From JAZLFH01 sp045615705 (GTDB lineage: Bacteria; Bacillota; Clostridia; UMGS1883): DNA of 13,968 bases. A program made the translations under genes and the position numbers. The notes below the pieces were generated by a model. It searched no databases. It worked only from the letters and a program-made list of their open reading frames with translations, and was not told where the DNA came from. The stretch is from contig JAZLFH010000026.1 of assembly GCA_045615705.1 (NCBI GenBank), forward strand, positions 1-13,968, written 5' to 3'. Below are positions 9,503 through 13,968 of this stretch, in pieces; the first letter of the stretch is position 1, and each line of letters starts with the position of its first letter.

Positions 9503-10705
9503 ATGAAAAAGTTAATCGTGCTTTTTCTTGTATTTATGCTTTTTGCAACTTCCGCACAAGCATATGTTACAAGCGAATGGGCAAATGAAGAATTTAATAT
9601 GGCACTTGAATACGGTACACTTACCGATAGTGAACTAATGCAGGATTACACGGAAAACATCACAAGAGAGATGATGTGCAAGTTTATCATTATGACTTAC
9701 GAAAAGTTTTCCGGTACTGATGATTTGGATACCGATAATAAATCCCCTTTTGATGACTGTGATGATGAAAGTGTGAAAAAAGCGTATTTATTAAATATAG
9801 TTTCCGGACGAGATGAACACACTTTCGACCCCGACAGTTTTATAACAAGACAAGAATATGCCATTATGCTCACAAACCTTGAAAAAACTCTTGACATCTA
9901 CGAAGAAATCGGCGAAGAAGAAAAAGTATCTTGTGTGGAGAATATAAGTGATTATGATGCAATTTCCGATTGGGCAAAAGATGCGGTTATAAATGTAATC
10001 ATAAAAGGTTATATGGTAGGCGATGAGGGTGAATTTTCACCAACAGGACTTGTAACGGGAGAACAGGCGGTAATTCTTTCAATGCGTTTTTTCACTAAAA
10101 ACACAGAAGGCTTTTTCTCGTTTGACATAGATGAAAATACAATTTTGGAGAATTCTTATAAAGTACCGGACTATGATGAAACGCTTTACGAATACAACGG
10201 AAGTTATAAGAAAAATGATGAATCGGAAGTGTTCACGGAAGGTAAAATCGAAGACGAAGAGTTCGCAAAAACTCAAATGACGGATATAACGATAGATGTT
10301 TGGACGATTGATTCAAAAGGCGATAAAAAGGCAAGCAAAAAAACTCTCACGGTAAATAAAAATATCGCAGACAAAGTTAAGATAGTGTTTGACGAAATTT
10401 TTAACGGCGAAGAAAAGTTTCCGATAAAGTCAGTAGGCGGATATGCGTGGAGAGTACCAAAATCAAGCGGACGATTGTCAGAGCATAACTACGGAACGGC
10501 AATCGACATTAATCCTAACGAAAACTATTGCGTATATTCCGATGGCTCAACATCAGGCTCGTTTTGGGATCCCGATTCAAGCCCGTATTCCATAAGAAAA
10601 TTCGGTGATGTTTGGAATGCTTTCGTACGGCATGGTTTTACATGGGGAGGAGATGCCTGGAAAACTCCTCAAGACTATATGCATTTTTCATATCTTGGAA
10701 GATAG
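9503..10705 (+). CDS. Secreted SLH-domain M15 peptidase (VanY/CwlK-like cell-wall peptidase)
   Basis: A 400-residue exported cell-wall enzyme. Residues 1-20 are a Sec signal peptide (MKK, hydrophobic core, ATSAQA before a likely cleavage site). Three SLH-like repeats follow (about 22-70, 80-130, 145-198); the first two keep the ITR motif (53-55, 114-116), while the third has VTG (184-186) and lacks the arginine. After an acidic linker (about 200-285) comes an M15 metallopeptidase domain with SEHNYGTAID (326-335) and DYMHF (391-395). This gives zinc ligands H328, D335 and H394, and D391 as the likely catalytic acid, a DxxH arrangement typical of M15C. The reaction would be cleavage of a peptidoglycan stem peptide, either D-Ala-D-Ala carboxypeptidase or L-Ala-D-Glu endopeptidase; the sequence does not decide. 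The RBS AGGAGA (9489-9494) lies within the end of radA. SLH domains usually bind secondary wall polymers. Confidence 0.88.
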   Translation: MKKLIVLFLVFMLFATSAQAYVTSEWANEEFNMALEYGTLTDSELMQDYTENITREMMCKFIIMTYEKFSGTDDLDTDNKSPFDDCDDESVKKAYLLNIVSGRDEHTFDPDSFITRQEYAIMLTNLEKTLDIYEEIGEEEKVSCVENISDYDAISDWAKDAVINVIIKGYMVGDEGEFSPTGLVTGEQAVILSMRFFTKNTEGFFSFDIDENTILENSYKVPDYDETLYEYNGSYKKNDESEVFTEGKIEDEEFAKTQMTDITIDVWTIDSKGDKKASKKTLTVNKNIADKVKIVFDEIFNGEEKFPIKSVGGYAWRVPKSSGRLSEHNYGTAIDINPNENYCVYSDGSTSGSFWDPDSSPYSIRKFGDVWNAFVRHGFTWGGDAWKTPQDYMHFSYLGR

Positions 10706-10711
10706 AAAGTC

Positions 10712-10749
10712 AAAGTGGATGTAAAAGTTATTTTTTACATCCACTTTTT
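10712..10749 (+). terminator. Rho-independent terminator of the nudF-glcK-radA-M15 unit
   Basis: A perfect 15-bp stem (10712-10726 with 10733-10747) carries a 6-nt loop (GTTATT) and ends in a T-tract (10745-10749). It begins 7 nt after the M15 gene stop codon. The last bases of the hairpin tail merge into the first 18-bp repeat copy (10747-10764). Confidence 0.9.
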
Positions 10750-10764
10750 GTCCGTAGCATAAAG
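10747..10764 (+). repeat. Intergenic direct repeat A, copy 1 (18 bp)
   Basis: Identical to 10961-10978, 214 bp further on. It contains GTCCGTAGCATAAAG. Its GCATAAAG end is complementary to the CTTTATGC that leads into repeat B copy 2, and partly to the start of repeat B copy 1, so A and B can pair across the intervening core. It lies directly against the tail of the terminator hairpin. Confidence 0.85.
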
Positions 10765-10858
10765 AATTAGTTTTATTAAATTTTTTTAAGAACCGAGTTT
10801 TTTAACTTTAAAAATCATATAACAAAGCAAAATGTTATTCTTTTTTTCTCTCTTTATG
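10765..10858. other. AT-rich core 1 of the intergenic repeat unit, with hairpin and T-run
   Basis: No credible gene is present. A short stem ATAACA/TGTTAT (10819-10824 with 10833-10838, 8-nt loop) is followed by TC and seven T residues (10841-10847), which resembles a weak plus-strand terminator. Its sequence is not shared with core 2 although the flanking repeats are. Confidence 0.4.
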
Positions 10859-10886
10859 ATGCGGTCGGTGCGTTTTTTTAAAGCCC
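10859..10886 (+). repeat. Intergenic direct repeat B, copy 1 (28 bp)
   Basis: Identical over 28 bp to 11076-11103, 217 bp away. It reads ATGCGGTCGGTGCG, then seven T residues (10873-10879), then AAAGCCC. Its right end forms the left arm of an imperfect inverted repeat with 10889-10908. Confidence 0.9.
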
Positions 10887-10908
10887 TTGGGCGACTAAAA
10901 AAGCGTGC
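10868..10908. repeat. Imperfect inverted repeat at the end of repeat B copy 1
   Basis: Left arm GTGCG-T7-AAA-GCCC (10868-10886) faces GGGC-GACT-A6-GCGTGC (10889-10908) around a TT centre. GCCC/GGGC and the T/A runs pair exactly, with an internal mismatch in between. It can fold in either strand. Confidence 0.6.
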
Positions 10909-10915
10909 AGAACGA

Positions 10916-10965
10916 ACAAACTGAACCCGAAGGTGTACGAAGGTACTCCGAGAGGTGAAGTTTGT
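10916..10965. other. Symmetric 50-nt hairpin between the two repeat units
   Basis: Plus-strand order is ACAAACT, GA, ACC, CGAA, GGTGTAC, loop GAAG, GTACTCC, GAGA, GGT, GA, AGTTTGT. The outer 7-bp, middle 3-bp and inner 7-bp (one T-T mismatch) helices are separated by equal-sized internal loops (2/2 and 4/4). The GA/GA loop could form tandem sheared G-A pairs only in plus-strand RNA. The same stretch also reads as three loose copies of CGAAGGT spaced 10-11 nt apart. No known RNA family was recognised. Confidence 0.5.
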
Positions 10966-10978
10966 CCGTAGCATAAAG
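10961..10978 (+). repeat. Intergenic direct repeat A, copy 2 (18 bp)
   Basis: Identical to 10747-10764. Its first bases are the 3' arm of the 50-nt hairpin. It begins the second repeat unit, which ends with repeat B copy 2 inside the HAD gene's 3' end. GCATAAAGC (10971-10979) can pair with GCTTTATGC (11071-11079). Confidence 0.85.
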
Positions 10979-10989
10979 CATAAATTTTT

Positions 10990-11014
10990 AAAATTCGTTT
11001 TTAACGAATTTTTT
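10990..11014 (+). terminator. Possible terminator hairpin in repeat core 2
   Basis: A 10-bp stem AAAATTCGTT/AACGAATTTT (10990-10999 with 11003-11012) has a 3-nt loop, and the T-run extends to 11014. The T-run favours plus-strand termination. On the minus strand, downstream of the HAD gene, only the four T residues within the arm are present. It is the only hairpin with any T-tail found downstream of the HAD gene. The rest of this core (10979-11070) holds nothing else recognisable. Confidence 0.4.
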
Positions 11015-11075
11015 CTTTATTTTGTTTGAGAAAATAAATCTCTTAATCAGTAATTGTATTGTTTTAAAGTGCTTT

Positions 11076-11103
11076 ATGCGGTCGGTGCGTTTTTTTAAAG
11101 CCC
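11076..11103 (+). repeat. Intergenic direct repeat B, copy 2 (28 bp), overlapping the HAD gene stop
   Basis: Identical to 10859-10886. Its final nine bases (11095-11103) encode the last two residues (Gly-Leu) and the TAA stop of the minus-strand HAD gene. The sequence match ends exactly there: beyond 11103 comes HAD coding sequence, whereas copy 1 continues into an inverted repeat. Confidence 0.9.
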
Positions 11104-11751
11104 ATCTACAATATCTAAAATTTCTTTTGGTTCTTTTACTATATAGTCTGCCTTGGCGTCTGTCAGTTCTTCCTTCTTTCGAAATCCCCATAAAACACCT
11201 ACCGACTTAACCGAAGTGTTTTTTGCAGTAGCAATATCTACTTTGGTATCGCCTATGTATAATACTTCATTTTCACTTAAACCAAAACCCTTAATTATAC
11301 TTAAAAGAGCATGAGGATCAGGCTTTAAGGGAATACCGCTTTTTCCTCCGATACAGACATCAATAAGGGTATTTCCGAAAAGAGCGTTTGAAATTTTTTC
11401 TGCCGTTTGATGCGGCTTGTTAGAAAGAATTGCGGTTTTTATTCCAGCGTTTTTCAAATTTGCTAAAAGTTCCAAAATGCCGTCATATGGTGAAGTAAGA
11501 TATAAAAAGTTATCGTCATAGATTTTGTTGTACATATTGTAAACATCTAAAAATTTACTCATATCTGCACCGACAAATGAAAGCATTCTTTCTACTAAAA
11601 CTTTTGCACCATCGCCCAAAAAATCTTTGTAGTGAAAAGACTCAATAGTCGGAAGCGAAAAACAGGAAAGAGTGGTATTTGCAAAATGAGCAATTGTTTC
11701 AAGTGTATTTACAGTAGTTCCGTCCATATCGAAAACGCATGCTTTTATCAT
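11095..11751 (-). CDS. HAD-superfamily hydrolase, phosphoglycolate phosphatase-like
   Basis: A 218-residue cytosolic phosphatase of HAD subfamily I. Motif I is FDMDGT (7-12) with nucleophile D8 and acid/base D10. Motif II is SNK (110-112), motif III the lysine of KPDP (K143), and motif IV GDTKVD (167-172) with two metal-binding aspartates. A helical cap domain fills about 15-85, as in Gph/PgmB-type enzymes. Phosphoglycolate is the most likely substrate for this length and KPDP pattern, but beta-phosphoglucomutase or pyrophosphatase relatives look similar, so no gene symbol is given. The start is supported by GAGGG six nt upstream and by a consensus promoter (11774-11802). It is transcribed away from rplU. 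The last two codons and the stop lie inside the 28-bp intergenic repeat, so the C-terminus may have been altered by repeat insertion. Confidence 0.88.
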   Translation of the reverse strand: MIKACVFDMDGTTVNTLETIAHFANTTLSCFSLPTIESFHYKDFLGDGAKVLVERMLSFVGADMSKFLDVYNMYNKIYDDNFLYLTSPYDGILELLANLKNAGIKTAILSNKPHQTAEKISNALFGNTLIDVCIGGKSGIPLKPDPHALLSIIKGFGLSENEVLYIGDTKVDIATAKNTSVKSVGVLWGFRKKEELTDAKADYIVKEPKEILDIVDGL

Positions 11752-11773
11752 AAAAATCCCTCAAATCGAGAGA

Positions 11774-11802
11774 ATAATATCATAAAACCGCAAAAATTTC
11801 AA
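11774..11802 (-). promoter_or_regulatory. Promoter of the HAD phosphatase gene
   Basis: On the minus strand, -35 TTGAAA (11797-11802) is separated by exactly 17 nt from -10 TATTAT (11774-11779). This predicts transcription from about 11767, 16 nt before the start codon and just upstream of the GAGGG ribosome site. The -35 element lies 27 bp from the -35 of the divergent rplU promoter. Confidence 0.7.
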
Positions 11803-11829
11803 ATATTAATTAGGAAAAGAAAAAATATC

Positions 11830-11858
11830 TTGACATAACATAATCTTTATGCTATTAT
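11830..11858 (+). promoter_or_regulatory. Promoter of rplU-rpmA
   Basis: A perfect -35 TTGACA (11830-11835), 17-nt spacer and -10 TATTAT (11853-11858). Transcription is expected from about 11865, giving a leader of some 84 nt before rplU. Confidence 0.85.
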
Positions 11859-11864
11859 GACACT

Positions 11865-11948
11865 TGGTAACCGCTCGAAATTGGTATTTAAGTGGATTTT
11901 CCCACCATTGTTCGGCGAGTCCGTAAATTTATTATGGGAGGTGCTACA
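11865..11948 (+). promoter_or_regulatory. Structured rplU 5' leader (candidate L21 autoregulatory leader)
   Basis: The roughly 84-nt untranslated region between the predicted transcription start and rplU can fold. UCGAA (11875-11879) pairs with UUCGG (11911-11915), and GUGG (11892-11895) pairs with CCAC (11902-11905), with an alternative UGGU/ACCA pairing (11882-11885 with 11904-11907). Bacillota rplU genes commonly carry an L21 leader (an Rfam family) thought to bind excess L21. Position and size fit, but membership was inferred from context and not from a covariance model. A strong RBS, GGGAGGTG (11936-11943), lies at its end. Confidence 0.5.
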
Positions 11949-12257
11949 ATGTACGCAGTAATTAAGACAGGCGGAAAGCAGTATCAGGTTAAAGAGGGCG
12001 ATGTTATCTTTGTTGAAAAACTTGACAAAGAAGAAGGTGCCACAGTAACTTTTGATGAAGTGCTTGCCGTTGGCGGAGACGAATTTAAAGCAGGTACTCC
12101 TTTTGTAGAAGGTGCAAGTGTATCGGGTAAGGTACTTGGACAGACAAAGGGAAAGAAGGTTATCATCTTTAAGTTCAAAGCAAAAAAAGGTTATCGTAAT
12201 AAGACTGGTCATCGTCAGCCTTATACAAAGGTTCAAATTGAAAAAATCAATGCTTAA
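11949..12257 (+). CDS. rplU: 50S ribosomal protein L21
   Basis: A 102-residue ribosomal protein of the large subunit, binding 23S rRNA. It begins MYAVIKTGGKQYQVKEGD, the conserved L21 N-terminus, and ends in the basic region FKAKKGYRNKTGHRQPYT, which contacts rRNA. The length matches the usual 102-103 residues. ATG 11949 is the start because a strong GGGAGGTG precedes it by 5 nt; an upstream in-frame ATG at 11892 would translate the structured leader. It is followed after 35 nt by rpmA, with no prp gene between them. Confidence 0.98.
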   Translation: MYAVIKTGGKQYQVKEGDVIFVEKLDKEEGATVTFDEVLAVGGDEFKAGTPFVEGASVSGKVLGQTKGKKVIIFKFKAKKGYRNKTGHRQPYTKVQIEKINA

Positions 12258-12292
12258 AGCATAAAAACTAATTATTTGTGAGGTGAGAACAA

Positions 12293-12547
12293 ATGGCACA
12301 TAAGAAAGGTGTTGGCTCTACCAAGAACGGTCGTGATAGTGAGTCCAAAAGACTCGGAGCAAAGCGTGCCGACGGTCAGGCAGTTCTCGCGGGCAATATT
12401 TTGGTCCGCCAGAGAGGAACTAAAATTCATCCGGGTATCAATGTAGGTAGGGGTAGCGATGATACTTTGTTTGCACTTGTTGATGGCAAGGTAAAATTCG
12501 AGAGAAAAGGTAAAGATAAAAAGCAGGTTAGCGTATATACTGCTTAA
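12293..12547 (+). CDS. rpmA: 50S ribosomal protein L27, without N-terminal extension
   Basis: An 84-residue large-subunit protein whose N-terminal tail reaches the peptidyl transferase centre. It begins MAHKKGVGSTKNGRDSESKR and holds the family signature around GGx-like basic residues and IHPGINVGRG. The RBS GAGGTG (12280-12285) is well placed. Unlike most Bacillota L27, which start with a cleavable extension ending in FFAS, this one starts directly at the mature-type tail, as in E. coli. An in-frame TGA at 12284-12286 rules out a longer form. This agrees with the absence of prp, whose protease removes the extension. Confidence 0.98.
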   Translation: MAHKKGVGSTKNGRDSESKRLGAKRADGQAVLAGNILVRQRGTKIHPGINVGRGSDDTLFALVDGKVKFERKGKDKKQVSVYTA

Positions 12548-12568
12548 TATTTAGATTTGACCGTTATG

Positions 12569-12594
12569 AAAAATCCCAGTTTTCTGGGATTTTT
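12569..12594 (+). terminator. Terminator or attenuator between rpmA and obg
   Basis: A perfect 11-bp stem AAAAATCCCAG/CTGGGATTTTT (12569-12579 with 12584-12594) has a TTTT loop and a T-rich end, 21 nt after the rpmA stop and 22 nt before obg. It probably ends most rplU-rpmA transcripts. No good obg promoter is visible after it, so obg may depend on read-through. Confidence 0.85.
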
Positions 12595-12615
12595 CTTCTA
12601 TGGAGGAAAAAAGCG

Positions 12616-13881
12616 ATGTTTGTAGATACCGCTAAAATTTATATAAAGGCAGGTCGTGGCGGAAACGGCCTTGTTTCGTTTCATCGTGAAAAATATGTCC
12701 CGGCAGGCGGACCTGACGGTGGCGATGGCGGACGAGGCGGAGATGTTGTTTTTGTGGCGGATGAATCATTTACTACACTTATGGATTTTCGCTATAAAAA
12801 GAAGTATTCTGCCCAGAACGGCGAAGACGGAAAAGCAAAAAACAGTTTCGGTAAAAACGGAGAAAGTATTGTTATTAAAGTACCGACAGGAACAATCATA
12901 AAAGATGCAAAGACTGAAAAAATAATGGCAGACCTCTCAAATCACGGAGAAAAATTTATCGCCGCACACGGAGGAAAAGGCGGTTGGGGGAATGTTCATT
13001 TTGCAACAGCTACTCGCCAAGCACCGAGATTTGCAAAAAACGGCATTGAAGGAGAAGAAAGAGAAGTAATTCTTGAACTGAAACTTTTGGCAGATGTCGG
13101 ATTGGTAGGATTTCCAAATGTCGGAAAATCTACCATACTTTCAAGAGTCAGTGCCGCAAGACCAAAGATTGCTAATTATCACTTCACTACACTTGAACCA
13201 AATTTAGGAGTTGTTTCGATTCTTGGGACAAGTTTTGTAATTGCTGATATTCCCGGACTTATAGAAGGTGCTCATGAAGGGCTGGGACTCGGACATGAGT
13301 TTTTACGCCATATTGAGCGTACAAGAATTATACTTCATGTAGTTGATGTTTCGGGAATTGAAGGAAGAAGTCCAATAGATGATTATGAAAAAATAAATTA
13401 CGAGTTGGAAAAATACAACGAAGAGTTAAAAGATACTCTTCAAATTGTTGTTGCAAATAAAACAGATATTGTAACAGATGAAAATGCTTTAAAGGAATTT
13501 AAAGAGTATATTGAAAACAAAGGATTTCCGCTATATTTTGTGTCGGGGGCAACAGGAGAAGGACTTGATGCTCTTATGAAAAAGACTGCGGAGTGCCTTT
13601 CAACCCTCGGACCCAAAAAAGTGTTTGAAAGCGACTATCTGGAACCCGAAAAGATTGACACGGACGAGTTTAACATAACAAGAGAAAACGATGCGTTTGT
13701 GGTGGAAGGCCCGTTTGTGGATAAACTTTTAAGAGGTATTAACTTTGATGACTTAGAAAGTCTTAATTATTTTCAGCGAACACTCAGGAAACGAGGCGTT
13801 ATTGACAAACTGAGAGAATTGGGAGCAAAAGAGGGAAGTTTGGTCAGAATGGACGAACTTGAATTTGATTTTGTGGAGTAG
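12616..13881 (+). CDS. obg: GTPase Obg (ObgE/CgtA), ribosome assembly and stress GTPase
   Basis: A 421-residue essential GTPase that associates with the 50S subunit and acts in its maturation and the stringent response. The glycine-rich Obg fold occupies 1-158 (MFVDTAKIYIKAGRGGNG, GGPDGGDGGRGGD, HGGKGGWGN). The G domain carries G1 GFPNVGKST (165-173), G2 around TT (191-192), G3 DIPG (211-214), G4 NKTD (281-284) and G5 SGA (310-312). The C-terminal OCT domain (about 345-421) is present, ending in RMDELEFDF. The length is normal. The RBS GGAGG (12602-12606) lies 9 nt upstream. It follows rpmA as in many Bacillota, without spo0B in between, and nadD begins 3 nt downstream. Confidence 0.98.
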   Translation: MFVDTAKIYIKAGRGGNGLVSFHREKYVPAGGPDGGDGGRGGDVVFVADESFTTLMDFRYKKKYSAQNGEDGKAKNSFGKNGESIVIKVPTGTIIKDAKTEKIMADLSNHGEKFIAAHGGKGGWGNVHFATATRQAPRFAKNGIEGEEREVILELKLLADVGLVGFPNVGKSTILSRVSAARPKIANYHFTTLEPNLGVVSILGTSFVIADIPGLIEGAHEGLGLGHEFLRHIERTRIILHVVDVSGIEGRSPIDDYEKINYELEKYNEELKDTLQIVVANKTDIVTDENALKEFKEYIENKGFPLYFVSGATGEGLDALMKKTAECLSTLGPKKVFESDYLEPEKIDTDEFNITRENDAFVVEGPFVDKLLRGINFDDLESLNYFQRTLRKRGVIDKLRELGAKEGSLVRMDELEFDFVE

Positions 13882-13884
13882 AAT

Positions 13885-13968
13885 ATGAAAATAGGAATTT
13901 TGGGTGGCACATTTAATCCACCGCACAACGGACATTTGAAAATTGCAAAGACCGCACTTGATTACGGA
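13885..13968 (+). CDS. nadD: Nicotinate-nucleotide adenylyltransferase NadD, 3'-truncated by window end
   Basis: Only the first 28 codons are inside the window. They begin MKIGILGGTFNPPHNGHLKI, with the GGTFNPPHNGH nucleotide-binding motif (7-17) that marks NadD within the HxGH nucleotidylyltransferase superfamily. NadD transfers an adenylyl group from ATP to nicotinate mononucleotide in NAD synthesis. The start lies 3 nt after the obg stop, with GGAG (13875-13878) in the end of obg as RBS, so the two are probably co-transcribed. The obg-nadD order is common in Bacillota. Phosphopantetheine adenylyltransferase has a related motif but a different surrounding sequence. Confidence 0.93.
   Translation, partial: MKIGILGGTFNPPHNGHLKIAKTALDYG

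Noticed and set aside
10747..11103. CRISPR array
   Set aside because: Two different repeats with only two copies each, 92-94 bp cores and no cas genes do not fit a CRISPR array.
10786..11191. Minus-strand open frames 10786-10974 and 10988-11191, which share the peptide ALKKRTDRI
   Set aside because: The shared peptide is just translation of the 28-bp DNA repeat. Neither frame has a good ribosome site or recognisable domain, and the second overlaps the true HAD gene.
11892..11948. N-terminal extension of L21 from an upstream in-frame ATG
   Set aside because: L21 homologues start at MYAVI, the strong GGGAGGTG favours 11949, and the upstream codons overlap the structured leader.
11847..12299. 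150-codon minus-strand frame opposite rplU
   Set aside because: It covers the rplU promoter, leader and coding region in antisense, with no domain or conserved start.
12557..12585. TTGACC as a -35 element for an obg promoter
   Set aside because: The base positions 17 nt downstream read TTTTCT within the terminator hairpin, a poor -10.

Overview
The window is AT-rich (roughly mid-30s % GC by eye) with strong AGGAGG-type ribosome binding sites, short intergenic gaps and promoters close to the sigma-A consensus. With RadA, ROK glucokinase, rplU-rpmA-obg-nadD and an SLH-anchored cell-wall enzyme, this points to a low-GC Bacillota, most likely an anaerobic Clostridia relative; the species cannot be named from this sequence. 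There are ten protein-coding genes (two cut by the window edges), three convincing promoters, two convincing terminators, an rplU leader, and one non-coding interval of about 390 bp filled with duplicated, structured repeats. No tRNA, rRNA, CRISPR array or transposase gene was found.

Left part (1-6602): one giant gene for a cyclic beta-1,2-glucan synthase-type membrane enzyme (glycosyltransferase GT84, a middle GH189-type cyclisation domain, and a C-terminal GH94 phosphorylase-like domain). Its frame is open at the left edge, so the N-terminus is missing.

Middle part (6600-10750): a good promoter overlapping the glucan synthase stop codon begins a compact four-gene unit: Nudix ADP-ribose pyrophosphatase, ROK glucokinase, the recombination/repair ATPase RadA, and a secreted SLH-domain M15 peptidase. 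The genes overlap by 17 nt or are separated by only 1 to 3 nt, and a 15-bp hairpin plus T-tract ends the unit.

Non-coding interval (about 10747-11103): two copies each of an 18-bp and a 28-bp direct repeat, spaced 214 and 217 bp apart, frame two unrelated AT-rich cores, each with a hairpin followed by a T-run. A symmetric 50-nt hairpin sits between them. The second 28-bp copy overlaps the stop codon of the minus-strand HAD phosphatase gene. This is the least explained part of the window.

Right part (11095-13968): the HAD phosphatase gene (minus strand) diverges from an rplU-rpmA-obg-nadD cluster of translation, ribosome assembly and NAD synthesis genes. rplU has a consensus promoter and a structured leader. 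The usual Bacillota gene prp between rplU and rpmA is absent, and L27 correspondingly lacks the N-terminal extension that Prp removes. A terminator-like hairpin separates rpmA from obg.
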